Positions 34,668 through 44,551 are shown, numbered from the stretch's first letter. The stretch is 64,000 bases of DNA from Clostridia bacterium (GCA_017631795.1 JAGBSO010000020.1:1-64000); one strand, 5' to 3'. Notes: generated from the sequence alone by a model not told the origin. Numbers and translations are program-made.

Positions 34668-36031
34668 AATACTATTTCTGTAAACGCATCACGCACAGTG
34701 CGTACACCAACAATTTCAGCTTGCTCTTTCACATCATCAGGCAATGATTTAAAATTATGAAACGGTATAATTATCTTTCTGAATCCCATTCGCACAGCTT
34801 CATTTACACGCTGCTGTGCATTTGAAACGCCTCTTATTTCACCAGCAAGACCGATTTCACCAAAAGCAATAACATCATCTTTGAGAATCATATCTTTCAA
34901 TGACGAAACAAGTGCAAGCACAACTGACAGGTCTGATGCAGGCTCATCAATTTTAAGTCCGCCGATTATATTAAGGTAACAATCAGTATTTGCAAAATAA
35001 TATCCGCATCTTTTCTCAAGCACAGCAATAAGCATTGACATTCGGTTAAAATCATATCCGTTTGTCATTCGTCTCGGAGTTCCGAATCCTGTTGCAGTCA
35101 CAAGTGCCTGAACTTCTGCAAGAATTGGTCTTGAGCCCTCCATAACGCACATAACGCATGTTCCCGAAGTATTTTTCGGTCTTCCCTCAAGAAGCATTTT
35201 AGAGGGGTTAGGGACTTCTTCAAGCCCTGTATCATTCATTGTAAAAACGCCGATTTCATTAGTTGATCCGAATCTGTTCTTTACAGCACGCAAAATTCGG
35301 TATGACATATTCTTGTCACCCTCAAAATAAAGAACAGTATCAACAATATGCTCAAGCACCTTTGGACCTGCGATATTACCGTCCTTATTAACGTGTCCGA
35401 CAATAAAAATCGGAATTGCAAGAGACTTTGCTGTACGCATAAATAAGTTTGTACATTCACGCACCTGGGTAACACTACCTGTTGATGATTGAATGTCTGT
35501 TATGTTCATAGTCTGGATAGAATCGATAATAACAACATCGGGCTTGTCTGTCCTGATAAGCTCAGAGATATATTCGGCATCCGTTTCACACAGTACATAC
35601 AGATTTTTACTCGTTACACCAAGTCTTGAAGCTCTGAGTTTGATCTGACTTGCTGATTCTTCACCCGAGACATATAAAACTGTCTTTCTTTCAGATAAAA
35701 ATTTGCAAGCCTGCAACAGAATTGTTGACTTTCCTATTCCGGGGTCACCACCGATAAGTACAAGTGAGCCTTTTACAAGGCCTCCACCGAGGACTCTGTT
35801 GAACTCAGAAATTCCTGTATTATATCTGATCTCACTTGTTTCACTTATTTCATCAATAACAACTGCTCTGCTTCTGTCTATTGAAGCAGAGTGTTTTTTT
35901 GATGAAATCGGATTAACAACAGTTTCTTCCATTGTATTCCATTCTCCGCAACCGGGGCACTGCCCGAACCATTTTGCAGATTCATATGAGCACTGATTAC
36001 AAACATACATTGTTTTTGATTTAGATGCCAT
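34664..36031 (-). CDS. radA: DNA repair protein RadA (Sms)
   Basis: Helicase-like RecA paralog that promotes branch migration in recombination and DNA repair. About 455 aa: N-terminal zinc finger CNQCSYESAKWFGQCPGCGEW, RecA-like ATPase with Walker A GGDPGIGKST near 90, the family-defining KNRFGSTNEIGVF, and a C-terminal Lon-like domain (LAGEIRGVSNAQQRVNEA). The ATG at 36031 with GAGAGG upstream is preferred over the frame start five codons earlier. Lies 11 bp after cwlD and overlaps the next gene, so part of a four-gene operon. Confidence 0.96.
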   Translation of the reverse strand: MASKSKTMYVCNQCSYESAKWFGQCPGCGEWNTMEETVVNPISSKKHSASIDRSRAVVIDEISETSEIRYNTGISEFNRVLGGGLVKGSLVLIGGDPGIGKSTILLQACKFLSERKTVLYVSGEESASQIKLRASRLGVTSKNLYVLCETDAEYISELIRTDKPDVVIIDSIQTMNITDIQSSTGSVTQVRECTNLFMRTAKSLAIPIFIVGHVNKDGNIAGPKVLEHIVDTVLYFEGDKNMSYRILRAVKNRFGSTNEIGVFTMNDTGLEEVPNPSKMLLEGRPKNTSGTCVMCVMEGSRPILAEVQALVTATGFGTPRRMTNGYDFNRMSMLIAVLEKRCGYYFANTDCYLNIIGGLKIDEPASDLSVVLALVSSLKDMILKDDVIAFGEIGLAGEIRGVSNAQQRVNEAVRMGFRKIIIPFHNFKSLPDDVKEQAEIVGVRTVRDAFTEIVL

Positions 36032-36042
36032 TTTTATGCCTC

Positions 36043-36768
36043 TCAATTTCTTATTACAGATTCATATTCTGTACTGTTAAGATAATTTATAATTCCGTTG
36101 CAGATAGATTCTGCCATCTGTGTACGATAATTGTCATTTTTTAATTTTTCAGTTTCTTCGGCATTTGAAAGAAATCCGCATTCAACCATAACAGAAGGAA
36201 CTGAAGAATGATAAAGCAAATATATTGAAGAATCACTTTGCTTTATCTGTCGTGTATTATCAGGTTGCAAGAAAGTTACAACACTGTTTTGGATATGCTG
36301 CGCAAGTTTTTCACTGTCGGTATTATTCGGAGAATAAAAAACCTGTGTACCACTATATTTGCTTTCTGTAAAATAATTCATATGAACAGAAACAAAAACC
36401 GAATCGGGATTGGATTCAATTATTTTAAGTCTGTTATGAATATCAGAAACTTTTTGCTGTCTGATAGTATCAGCACCTGTATTATGTATTGAATTATCGT
36501 CTGATCTTGTCAGTATTGTTTTATATCCATGTTCTGAAAGATAAGAATTGATTTTTAGCGCAATATCAAGATTCAGGTGCTGCTCCTGAGTACCATCTGA
36601 AGCAACGGCACCGCCATCAGCACCACCATGACCTGCATCAATTATAATAACAGGAGCATCCGCTGCATTTTGTACAGGTACGCTATCACTGAAATTACCG
36701 ACATAAACAAGACATACAATTGATATAATAATAAAAAAATACGGAACAACTTTTTTTAAGCTAATCAT
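36043..36768 (-). CDS. cwlD: N-acetylmuramoyl-L-alanine amidase, CwlD-like
   Basis: Amidase_3-family zinc enzyme that cuts the bond between muramic acid and the stem peptide. CwlD members prepare spore cortex muramic-lactam, which fits with spoIIR in this window. About 241 aa: an N-terminal membrane or signal segment (VVPYFFIIISIVCLVYVG), then IIIDAGHGGADGGA with Zn His, an Glu in EQHLN, VSVHMN with the second His, and VMVECGFLSNAEE near the end with the catalytic Glu. ATG at 36768 follows CAGGTGAT. First gene of the radA operon. Distinguishing CwlD from another sporulation amidase rests on length and layout. Confidence 0.82.
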   Translation of the reverse strand: MISLKKVVPYFFIIISIVCLVYVGNFSDSVPVQNAADAPVIIIDAGHGGADGGAVASDGTQEQHLNLDIALKINSYLSEHGYKTILTRSDDNSIHNTGADTIRQQKVSDIHNRLKIIESNPDSVFVSVHMNYFTESKYSGTQVFYSPNNTDSEKLAQHIQNSVVTFLQPDNTRQIKQSDSSIYLLYHSSVPSVMVECGFLSNAEETEKLKNDNYRTQMAESICNGIINYLNSTEYESVIRN

Positions 36769-36827
36769 GTAAATCACCTGTTATATAGTTATTCCTCATA
36801 TTTGCATTTATTCCCACAAATATCAAA

Positions 36828-36849
36828 TCCGCCACCGGAAGGTGGCGGA
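36828..36849 (-). terminator. Hairpin after the 38-aa gene
   Basis: Perfect nine-pair stem TCCGCCACC / GGTGGCGGA with a GGAA loop, GC-rich in AT-rich surroundings. The minus-strand tail is TTTGATATTTGT, so termination is likely though the T run is weak. Confidence 0.7.
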
Positions 36850-36873
36850 CTGACACACAAATGTTGATTAGAA

Positions 36874-36990
36874 TTATTCTGCCATGTTGCTGAGCATTTC
36901 TGCAAGACCGTCAACAACAGATGCAAAGATGCCGAGGGGAAGAAGAACCTTAATCATGAACTTAAGGAGAAGCTTAACGATAACCTTCAT
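36874..36990 (-). CDS. Small 38-aa hydrophobic/amphipathic protein, own transcription unit
   Basis: A short gene too small for usual ORF limits but with every sign of being real: promoter TTGATT-17-TATAAT, ribosome site AAGGATGG nine bases before the ATG, and a strong hairpin after the stop. The protein starts MKVIVKLLLKFMIKVLLPLG, a basic amphipathic stretch with Lys every three to four residues, then a short hydrophobic part (IFASVV) and an acidic tail (DGLAEMLSNMAE). Codons (CTT, CTC, GGC, AAG) match highly expressed genes here. It could be a small membrane protein, a peptide toxin or a bacteriocin-like peptide; I cannot assign a family. No immunity or export gene is adjacent. Confidence 0.7.
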   Translation of the reverse strand: MKVIVKLLLKFMIKVLLPLGIFASVVDGLAEMLSNMAE

Positions 36991-37026
36991 TTCTAATTTC
37001 CATCCTTTCTTTATTTTGGTATTTTT

Positions 37027-37055
37027 ATTATACAATAACAAAATCACAAAATCAA
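37027..37055 (-). promoter_or_regulatory. Promoter of the 38-aa gene
   Basis: Minus strand TTGATT (37055-37050), 17-bp spacer, consensus TATAAT (37032-37027), 37 bp before the ATG. Confidence 0.8.
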
Positions 37056-37093
37056 TAGGAATTAGAAAAATTTTTTAAAATTTTATGAATTTT

Positions 37094-37765
37094 TTATTTG
37101 ATGGTCACTGGCTCATCAAATTTTATACCATGTGTATCAACACGGACAGATTCAATTACAACATTACTCAAAGGTTTGTCATTATAATCAGTTTCAACAA
37201 ATGCAATCTCATCAACAATTTCGATTCCGCTTATAACTTCACCAAATGCAGCATACTGACCGTCAAGATGAGGTGCAGCCTGATGCATGATAAAGAACTG
37301 ACTTCCTGCCGAATCATAGCTGTACCCGCCTCTTGCCATTGATATTACTCCTCTTGTATGTGCAATATCATTTTCGAATCCATTTACATTGAATTCACCT
37401 GCAATTGAATAACCGGGATCCCCCATACCATTTCCGTTCGGACAGCCACCCTGAATCATAAATCCTGAGATTACTCTATGAAATGTAAGGCCGTCATAAA
37501 AACCTTTGTTTGCAAGAGAAATAAAGTTTTTTACAGTGTTTGGAGCTTTTTCATAATAAAGTTCAACTGTGATTTCACCATAATTTTTTACATTAATGAC
37601 TGCAATCGGATTGCCTGATTCTTTCTGCGGAAGATCATTATCTGTTTCAGCACCAATAACTGCAGCATTATCATTATCAGAAGCATCAGACTTTTTGCAT
37701 CCTGTGAATGCAAAAAAACTAAAAACCATTAAACATGCAAGAACTAAAGACATATATTTTTTCAT
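37094..37765 (-). CDS. Cyclophilin-type peptidyl-prolyl isomerase, lipoprotein
   Basis: Extracytoplasmic folding helper that catalyses cis-trans isomerisation of prolyl bonds. The 223-aa product has a lipoprotein signal (MKKYMSLVLACLMVFSFFAF then TGC, Cys near 23) and an Asp/Asn-rich linker, then the cyclophilin domain: APNTVKNFISLANKGFYDG, LTFHRVISGFMIQGG with catalytic Arg, ARGGYSYDSAGSQFFIMH and LDGQYAAFGEV. All active-site motifs are intact. GTGGAG precedes the ATG. It lies 15 bp downstream of a paralog with a degenerate active site, after the sugar transferase gene. Confidence 0.92.
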   Translation of the reverse strand: MKKYMSLVLACLMVFSFFAFTGCKKSDASDNDNAAVIGAETDNDLPQKESGNPIAVINVKNYGEITVELYYEKAPNTVKNFISLANKGFYDGLTFHRVISGFMIQGGCPNGNGMGDPGYSIAGEFNVNGFENDIAHTRGVISMARGGYSYDSAGSQFFIMHQAAPHLDGQYAAFGEVISGIEIVDEIAFVETDYNDKPLSNVVIESVRVDTHGIKFDEPVTIK

Positions 37766-37780
37766 AATATAACTCCACTT

Positions 37781-38440
37781 TTACTTAAGAATTATTGTCG
37801 GTGATGGCATTTTTGCACCATAAGTATTTACTTTTACCTTTTCAATACCGACAGGTGTCAGAATTTTGTCGTCATCATCAACTTCAGATGCTGCTATTTT
37901 GTCAATATTTTCCATTCCTTCAATTACTTTACCGAATGCAGTAAAATTTGAATCAAAATGCACCTGATCTTCAGTAAGAATGAAAAACTGACCTGTAAGA
38001 GTGTCGGAATATGATGTTCTGATCATAGATACTGTGCCTCTCGTATGTGAAAGAGCATTATGATCAAGCTCATCCTGAACATAATAAGGAGGCTCAAAAT
38101 CGCCTTCCATTGCGCCTGTCATTACAATACAGTTATTGCGGACATCAGTGAAGCCCATTTTATCATATATTTTCTCATCTGCAAATGCAATGAAATTTGC
38201 AACCGCATTCGGAGCCGCTTCATAGCAAAGCTCAATAACAACTTCTGAGCCATCTGTAAGAGTTAACACAGCCTGCGGATTTTTTTCAATTTCAATGGTA
38301 AAAATCTCATCGCCTGTCGGGAATTCTTCATAAAATGAATCATTATAAAATTCATCGGGATTTTTAGTTTCATTTCCGCAAGCACACAAACTAAGAACCA
38401 TAACAGCAACGAGTAAAATTCCAATTATCCTATTCATCAT
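37781..38440 (-). CDS. Cyclophilin-like lipoprotein with degenerate active site
   Basis: Paralog of the downstream gene, about 219 aa, with lipoprotein signal (MMNRIIGILLVAVMVLSL then CAC, lipid Cys near 21). The fold is retained: APNAVANFIAFADEKIYDK, SHTRGTVSMIRTSYSD, GQFFILTEDQVHFDSNFTAFGKVIEGM. But the catalytic FHRVISGFMIQGG is replaced by FTDVRNNCIVMTGAM, removing the Arg and Gln needed for isomerase activity, so it likely acts as a binding protein or chaperone. ATG at 38440 is placed after AAGGTGA. The sugar transferase gene ends seven bases upstream, so all three genes form one operon. Confidence 0.8.
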   Translation of the reverse strand: MMNRIIGILLVAVMVLSLCACGNETKNPDEFYNDSFYEEFPTGDEIFTIEIEKNPQAVLTLTDGSEVVIELCYEAAPNAVANFIAFADEKIYDKMGFTDVRNNCIVMTGAMEGDFEPPYYVQDELDHNALSHTRGTVSMIRTSYSDTLTGQFFILTEDQVHFDSNFTAFGKVIEGMENIDKIAASEVDDDDKILTPVGIEKVKVNTYGAKMPSPTIILK

Positions 38441-38447
38441 CTTCACC

Positions 38448-39812
38448 TTACTTTTCTTTATTATTTTTAAATCCTTCAGTACTTTCCTTCATAAAGATAA
38501 TTTTGACTGTCAACAAAATCAATCTGATATCAAGGAAGAAAGAAAACTTCTGAATATAAATAAGATCAAGCAGTAATTTATCATAAGCGGTGGTATTATA
38601 CTTTCCCATTACCTGCGCATAACCTGTAAGCCCTGCTTTGACTTTTGTTCTGAACGGAAATTCGGGAATCAGTTCAGTATAAGCCTCATGATGCTCTACT
38701 CTTTCAGGTCTGGGGCCAACAAAGGACATATCACCTTTCAGAATATTGAAAAGCTGAGGCAACTCATCAAAACGAAGTTTTCTGATGATTTTTCCGACAG
38801 GTGTTATTCTGGGATCATTATCTGTTGCAGGAATAACTCTGTCATCTTTTTCTGCATCAATAATCATGCTTCTGAATTTGTATATTTCAAAAACTTTTTC
38901 GTTAAGTGTTACACGTTTCTGTTTAAATAACACGGGACCGCCATCATATATTTTTATAGCAAGCGCAATTGCAAGCATTATCGGTGATGACATTATTATT
39001 CCGACAACAGAAATAGCTATATCTGTCAATCTTTTAAAGAACTTCTGACCGTCTGTAAGAGAACAATTTTTACAGATAACAAGAGGTGAATCAAACTGAT
39101 CCAGTTCTTTTGCACCTCTGATTATTATATCAGAAATTCTCGGAGGCAAATATACTTCTATATCATTTTCATAACAGAACTTAAGCAAATCGTTACGGAT
39201 ATTACTGGGAATTCTGTAAATGATAACAGCTTTATAATTCAGAATTTTCTCTTTGATTTCTTCAATGTTTGATTCAGATGTATAAGTTTCCGGCTTATGT
39301 TGGATTGTTTCACAAATTTTATACTGATCTTCTCTTTCAAGAATTTTATAAACCAGTTCTTCAGCTTTTTTATCGCCGTAAATCAATAACATATCAGTTA
39401 TTGATGCAAAAGCTTTATTCAATTTAAAAACAATTATTGTCCATACAATAGAAACTGCCCCCTGAATCAATGTCATCAGGAGTACTGGATACAAAGGCAA
39501 AAATGATCTATGTATAAGACTCAACTGAATATATGCAATAGCATTAAGCGTGCATAAACTTATAATGTGCGATAAAATAATATTAAACTGTCTGTTATAT
39601 CCTACTTTCAGAGCACCCATAATTTTAAAGAAACCGACAATTCCTGCACAATAAAGCACAACCATAAGATAACCGCCGGAATCAAGAGGAGCAGCCAGCA
39701 TTTTGTTATATACAAAAAACAGGACATAATAGAACACACCTGTATGTATTGCTACAATTACAAGTGAATATAAAAATTTAAACATGCTTTTTGCACTCTG
39801 TTCAGTATCCAT
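38448..39812 (-). CDS. Polyprenyl glycosylphosphotransferase (initiating sugar transferase)
   Basis: Transfers a sugar phosphate from a nucleotide sugar to undecaprenyl phosphate, starting synthesis of an exopolysaccharide, capsule or glycan repeat. 454 aa: four hydrophobic segments in the first 130 residues, a CoA-binding-like middle region (ADMLLIYGDKKAEELVYKI), a fifth helix near 270-290, and the bacterial sugar transferase domain with GGPVLFKQKRVTLNEKVFEI, YKFRSM, RKLRFDELPQLFNILKGDMS and GPRPE. This is the WbaP-type layout. Donor sugar unknown. AAAGGG precedes the ATG. No other glycosyltransferases are nearby. Confidence 0.9.
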   Translation of the reverse strand: MDTEQSAKSMFKFLYSLVIVAIHTGVFYYVLFFVYNKMLAAPLDSGGYLMVVLYCAGIVGFFKIMGALKVGYNRQFNIILSHIISLCTLNAIAYIQLSLIHRSFLPLYPVLLMTLIQGAVSIVWTIIVFKLNKAFASITDMLLIYGDKKAEELVYKILEREDQYKICETIQHKPETYTSESNIEEIKEKILNYKAVIIYRIPSNIRNDLLKFCYENDIEVYLPPRISDIIIRGAKELDQFDSPLVICKNCSLTDGQKFFKRLTDIAISVVGIIMSSPIMLAIALAIKIYDGGPVLFKQKRVTLNEKVFEIYKFRSMIIDAEKDDRVIPATDNDPRITPVGKIIRKLRFDELPQLFNILKGDMSFVGPRPERVEHHEAYTELIPEFPFRTKVKAGLTGYAQVMGKYNTTAYDKLLLDLIYIQKFSFFLDIRLILLTVKIIFMKESTEGFKNNKEK

Positions 39813-39833
39813 TAATATAACCCTTTAATCTCC

Positions 39834-39860
39834 AAAAAGGCAGCATAAATGCTACCTTTC
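39834..39860 (-). terminator. Terminator after ftsH
   Basis: Stem AAAGGCAGCA / TGCTACCTTT with one mismatch; five T follow on the minus strand. It separates ftsH from the sugar transferase gene. Confidence 0.7.
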
Positions 39861-39870
39861 GGATTAGTAT

Positions 39871-41772
39871 TTATTCTTCAGATGAATCTGAGTTTTCAGT
39901 TACTTCGGATATAACATTTTCTGATACGTCTTCTGCTACAAATCCGGATGACATGATATCAGCAAAATCCTTTTCACCGATTTTTTCGTGTTCAATAAGA
40001 TATTCTGCAACGATTTCAAGTTTATCTGCATGCACTTTCAGAATTTCGGTACATCTGTTGTATGCGTCCATGATAATCTGACCAACTACAGAATCTATTT
40101 TTGCCGCAACAGTTTCTGAATAATTACGGATATTGGAATAATCTCTGCCAAGGAACACTTCGTCGTTTCCTGTTCCGAAAGCTATGGGGCCGAGTTCATC
40201 ACTCATACCGTATTTTGTAACCATTTTACGTGCAATTTCTGAAGCTCGCTCAATATCATTTGATGCTCCTGTTGATATATCGCCAAAAGTAAGAGCCTCC
40301 GCAACACGTCCGCCAAGAAGAACAACAATATCTTCAAGCATACTGTTTCTTGACTTATAAAGCTTATCTTCAGTAGGTACTGACATTGTGAAGCCACCTG
40401 CCATACCTCTGGGAACGATTGAAACCTGTCTTACAGGATCCTGAGTTTCAAGATAATATGTTGCAACAGCATGACCTGCTTCATGGTATGCAGTAAGCTT
40501 TTTATCTTTTTCATTAACTTTGTGAGAACGTTTTTCTGTTCCTACAATTACTTTGATAGAAGCTTCTTCAATTTCAGTCATAGTAATAGCACGAAGACCT
40601 TTTCTTGCAGAAAGAAGCGCAGCTTCATTAAGAAGATTTTCAAGATCAGCACCTGTAAAGCCGACAGTCTGCTGAGCAATCTTTTTAAGTTCAACATCAG
40701 GTGCAAGAGGCTTGCCTTTAGCATGAACCTGAAGAATCTCTTCTCTGCCCTTGATATCAGGATAACCGACAGTAACCTGTCTGTCAAAACGACCGGGACG
40801 AAGAAGTGCAGGGTCAAGAATGTCGGGACGGTTTGTTGCAGCAATTACAATGACACCGTCATTGACACCAAAGCCATCCATTTCAACAAGCATCTGATTG
40901 AGAGTCTGTTCTCTTTCGTCATGGCCACCACCCATGCCGGCACCTCTGTGTCTGCCGACAGCATCAATTTCATCAATAAAGATAATTGAAGGTGATTCTT
41001 TTTTTGCCTGCTGGAACAGATCACGTACTCGTGATGCACCAACACCGACATACATTTCAACACAGTCAGAACCTGAGATTGAGAAGAAAGGAACATCGGC
41101 TTCACCTGCAACGGCTTTAGCAAGCAATGTTTTACCTGTACCGGGAGGGCCTACAAGAAGCACACCTTTGGGAATTCTAGCACCAAGATCACTGAATTTC
41201 TTGGGATTACGAAGAAATTCAACAAGCTCAGCAAGTTCTTCTTTTTCTTCATCAGCACCTGCAACATCATCAAATGTTGTTTTATGCTTATCATCTTTAA
41301 CTTTTACACGCGCTTTTCCGAAACTGAGTGTTTTATTGTTTTCACCACTTATGGACTGGTTCATTTTTCTGATCATGAACATCATCAATGCACCGAGAAC
41401 CAGCATCATAAGAACAGTCGGCAGCATACTTGTCAGCCAGGAGTTTGTTCTTCCTGCATCATAATTATATTTTACGCCGTTTTCTTTGGCAATCTCATGA
41501 ATATCATCAATGAATAATGATACATTCGGAACAGTATACTTGTATACTTTCTCTTCGCCATCACTTTTCATGTCGTATTGAAGCACTCCGCTGCTGAAAT
41601 TAAGAACGTATTCTTCAATATCATTTTCCTCAAACATCTGGATTATTTCATAATACTCTTTTTTTGTTCTTTCATTATTCTGAGAAGAAAACATCCACAT
41701 GGATGCAACCAGAATAACAGGAATCAAAATATAAGGTAAGTATGAAAACAGTGATTTTTTGTTCTTTTCCAA
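39871..41772 (-). CDS. ftsH: ATP-dependent zinc metalloprotease FtsH
   Basis: Membrane-anchored AAA+ protease that degrades misfolded membrane proteins and regulators. The 633-aa product has two membrane helices (about 10-27 and 112-130) around an extracytoplasmic domain, Walker [10 protein letters not shown] near 207, Walker [20 protein letters not shown], the second region of homology [17 protein letters not shown] and the zinc site HEAGHAV near 435. The C-terminal tail is acidic ([12 protein letters not shown]). The start is TTG, with AAGGAGAG upstream. It lies 42 bp after tilS, the normal Firmicutes order. Confidence 0.97.
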   Translation of the reverse strand: MEKNKKSLFSYLPYILIPVILVASMWMFSSQNNERTKKEYYEIIQMFEENDIEEYVLNFSSGVLQYDMKSDGEEKVYKYTVPNVSLFIDDIHEIAKENGVKYNYDAGRTNSWLTSMLPTVLMMLVLGALMMFMIRKMNQSISGENNKTLSFGKARVKVKDDKHKTTFDDVAGADEEKEELAELVEFLRNPKKFSDLGARIPKGVLLVGPPGTGKTLLAKAVAGEADVPFFSISGSDCVEMYVGVGASRVRDLFQQAKKESPSIIFIDEIDAVGRHRGAGMGGGHDEREQTLNQMLVEMDGFGVNDGVIVIAATNRPDILDPALLRPGRFDRQVTVGYPDIKGREEILQVHAKGKPLAPDVELKKIAQQTVGFTGADLENLLNEAALLSARKGLRAITMTEIEEASIKVIVGTEKRSHKVNEKDKKLTAYHEAGHAVATYYLETQDPVRQVSIVPRGMAGGFTMSVPTEDKLYKSRNSMLEDIVVLLGGRVAEALTFGDISTGASNDIERASEIARKMVTKYGMSDELGPIAFGTGNDEVFLGRDYSNIRNYSETVAAKIDSVVGQIIMDAYNRCTEILKVHADKLEIVAEYLIEHEKIGEKDFADIMSSGFVAEDVSENVISEVTENSDSSEE

Positions 41773-41814
41773 AATATAGTCTCTCCTTGTATAACCGGAA
41801 TATCCGGAATTACA

Positions 41815-43182
41815 TTATGTTTTTATTCCGTTAACTGTTTGTTTTTTACTGATTTTTACTATGTTTTCGGTTTTTTCGTCAACAGCAGCATACGCAGATA
41901 CACCTACACCATCAATCCAAAAAACATGTTCATCATCTGCAAGCATCGGGATTCCCCATCTGTCTGCTGCAGAAATGTTTTTTTCTCTGAACAGATTTTT
42001 TAAGGATTTAGAATGTTCGGCGTTTTTATATCTGAATCTGTCACCGTCTTTTCTTGTTCGGAAAAATGACTCACAAATCTTATTACTATCCGCAAAACCG
42101 TTCAAGCACAACTGTTTGCTATTATAATTCTTTATTATATTTTTGTCAACAGTTTCAACAGTAAGTGTACCGCCGGGAAAAACATATTCAGTTTTTGACT
42201 TATCATATTTTTCACGAATACTGACTTCGGGTAATTTTTCATCTGCTTTATACAAAAATTTTCCGTCAGATGCAATTGTGACCTTATCGGAAAGCATCAG
42301 TGTGCCGCCAGTCAATAAAAAAGAATTTATAATCTCCACATGACGGTAACTTACTTCGGATGCGCCGAAAAATTCAGCAATCTTAATAATAAGCCTGTAT
42401 CGGATAACCTTGTCAAGCAAAATTATATCATCAATTGAAAACTTTGTGTTTTTTTCGGTTTTTATAAATGCTTCTGCTGTTTTTTCTTCAATATATTTTT
42501 CTGAATCTGATAAAACCGAAATACATTTTGAAAAAACAGAAAAGAACCCCGGATTTATTTCATTGAGTACGGGAAGAATATTGTGACGGATTTTATTGCG
42601 AGTATATTCATCTGACAAATTGGTGCTGTCCGTAACATACGTAACTCCTTCATCAGACAGATATTGCTCGATTTCTTCACGGGTACACTCACAGAGCGGT
42701 CTAATAATATTATCTCTTACAGGCGGAATACCTGTAAGACCTTTCAATCCTGTGCCTCTTGTGAAATTAAAAATAAAAGTTTCTGCAGAATCATTAAGAT
42801 TGTGAGCAGTCGCAATCTTTGCATTGTCTGAGACTGAAGAAAAAAACTCATATCTCAGTCGCCTGCCGCATTGCTCTTCACTTTCACCGTTTTCTTTTGC
42901 AATACGAGGAACATCATAATTCGCAAAAACAGCATTGATATTATTCACTGCACAAAACTTGCGCACAAAATCCTCATCCGAATCAGCTTCAGCACCACGG
43001 ATGGAATGATTGACATGTGCACAAATAATATTCAACTGCATTTTGCTTGAAAATTTATTGAAAAAATGAAGAAGACACATTGAATCTGCACCGCCTGAAA
43101 CTGCGACAACAACAGTATCGCCGCATGAAAGCATACGGTGCTTTTCAATTACAGATAAAATTTTATCCTCAATTTTCTTCAT
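41815..43182 (-). CDS. tilS: tRNA(Ile)-lysidine synthase
   Basis: Modifies C34 of the CAT-anticodon tRNA-Ile to lysidine, so that it reads AUA; essential. The PP-loop SGGADSMCLLHFF near 29-41 binds ATP, and HVNHSIRG, GHNLNDSAETFIFNFTRGTG-like sequence and RPLCECTREEIEQYL follow as in the family. The C-terminal domain (FFRTRKDGDRFRY, LKNLFREKNI, WIDGVG) is complete at 455 aa. The Met at 43182 is chosen because it begins the domain; it overlaps the last codons of dnaB by 14 bases in another frame, which suggests translational coupling. Confidence 0.94.
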   Translation of the reverse strand: MKKIEDKILSVIEKHRMLSCGDTVVVAVSGGADSMCLLHFFNKFSSKMQLNIICAHVNHSIRGAEADSDEDFVRKFCAVNNINAVFANYDVPRIAKENGESEEQCGRRLRYEFFSSVSDNAKIATAHNLNDSAETFIFNFTRGTGLKGLTGIPPVRDNIIRPLCECTREEIEQYLSDEGVTYVTDSTNLSDEYTRNKIRHNILPVLNEINPGFFSVFSKCISVLSDSEKYIEEKTAEAFIKTEKNTKFSIDDIILLDKVIRYRLIIKIAEFFGASEVSYRHVEIINSFLLTGGTLMLSDKVTIASDGKFLYKADEKLPEVSIREKYDKSKTEYVFPGGTLTVETVDKNIIKNYNSKQLCLNGFADSNKICESFFRTRKDGDRFRYKNAEHSKSLKNLFREKNISAADRWGIPMLADDEHVFWIDGVGVSAYAAVDEKTENIVKISKKQTVNGIKT

Positions 43183-44551
43183 CTCTGTTATACTCTCTTG
43201 TAGTATATAATGTAAAATCTGCATTCCATGCAAGAGGAACTGATCCTGTGGGACCATGTCTGTTCTTTGCAATAATCAGTTCAGCTTCGTCAACACGGAT
43301 ATCATCAGGCGGTACATCTGATGAATCTTTATAATAATCCTCTCTGTAAAGCATAAGGATTATATCTGCGTCCTGCTCGATAGATCCTGATTCTCGAAGG
43401 TCTGACATCTGAGGTTTTTTTGATCTTCCCTTATCTGTTTCTGTGCGTCGAGCAAGCTGAGCACAGGTAACAACAGGAATATTAAGATCTTTTGCCATCA
43501 TCTTAAGATCTCGTGTAATATCTGAAACTTCCTGAACACGGTTATCTGTCTTTTTACTAGACTTCATAAGCTGAAGGTAGTCGATTACAACGCAATCAAC
43601 ATCTTTAAGCTGTCTTACACGGGCTTTCATTTCAGGAACTGTGATATTTGCAGTATCATCAAAATAAAGATCAACGTCTGAAAGAAATACACTGGCTTCT
43701 GCTATGTGCTGCCATTCATCAGCAGAAAGGTTGCCTGTTCTGAATTTTGTACTCTGCACTCTAGCTTCAGTTGACAGAACACGCTGTGCAAGCTGTTCCT
43801 TTGACATTTCCAAAGAGAAGAAAAGAACTTTTTTCTTGCCGTATACAGCAACATTTCGTGCAATATTCAATGCAAAACTTGTTTTACCCATAGCAGGACG
43901 AGCACCGATAATAACAAGGTCTGAACGGTTAAGACCTGTGATTCTCTTATCAAGCTCTGAAAAACCTGTATTGAAACCTGCATACTGATCTTTATCAAGC
44001 TGAGAAAGATTATACAGATTCTGATATACAGTGGATATAACATCGCTGATTCTTGAGGGACCTACAACTGTTTTTCCCTGTCTTATATCATATATTCTCT
44101 GTTCAGCCATATCAAGCAGTTCATCTGCAGTCTGTCCCGACTGAGATGCAGCTTCGGATATTTCACCTGCAACAAGAATAAGTGAACGTATGTAGAATTT
44201 TTCACGTACTATTTTTGCATATGAATCCACATTGGCAGTAGAAGGTACAATTTTTGAAAGCTGGAGAAGGTATGTTTTTCCTGATTCGTTATCGTAAATT
44301 TTTTCTTTACGAAGCGCCTCAAGAACAAGAAGTGCATCAATTTTTCCGCCATGAGTTGCGTCAAGACCGATAATTGTAGAAAATATAGCCTTATGCTGAG
44401 GCAAATAAAAATAATCAGGCTTGAGAATCATTGTAACAGCAGAAATACATGACGGGTCAAGCAAAATCGAACCAAGCACTGCCTGTTCAGCTTCAAGGCT
44501 GAATGGTAGCGCTCCGTTATCTTGCGTCATGATCTGAGATTCATTTGCCAT
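43169..44551 (-). CDS. dnaB: Replicative DNA helicase
   Basis: Hexameric helicase that unwinds DNA at the replication fork (called DnaC in Bacillus). 460 aa: N-terminal primase-interacting domain (LPFSLEAEQAVLGSILLDPSC), then the RecA-like domain with Walker A GARPAMGKTSFALNIA near 210, DCVVIDYLQLM Walker B, SDLRESGSIEQDADIIL and the end ELIIAKNRHGPTGSV. No intein. CAGGTGA inside the end of rplI precedes the ATG. Order rplI-dnaB is conserved in Firmicutes. Confidence 0.97.
   Translation of the reverse strand: MANESQIMTQDNGALPFSLEAEQAVLGSILLDPSCISAVTMILKPDYFYLPQHKAIFSTIIGLDATHGGKIDALLVLEALRKEKIYDNESGKTYLLQLSKIVPSTANVDSYAKIVREKFYIRSLILVAGEISEAASQSGQTADELLDMAEQRIYDIRQGKTVVGPSRISDVISTVYQNLYNLSQLDKDQYAGFNTGFSELDKRITGLNRSDLVIIGARPAMGKTSFALNIARNVAVYGKKKVLFFSLEMSKEQLAQRVLSTEARVQSTKFRTGNLSADEWQHIAEASVFLSDVDLYFDDTANITVPEMKARVRQLKDVDCVVIDYLQLMKSSKKTDNRVQEVSDITRDLKMMAKDLNIPVVTCAQLARRTETDKGRSKKPQMSDLRESGSIEQDADIILMLYREDYYKDSSDVPPDDIRVDEAELIIAKNRHGPTGSVPLAWNADFTLYTTREYNRDEEN

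Noticed and set aside
40898..41464. 188-codon frame antisense to ftsH
   Set aside because: Shadow of the conserved AAA domain; Ser/Pro/Leu-rich composition typical of antisense frames.
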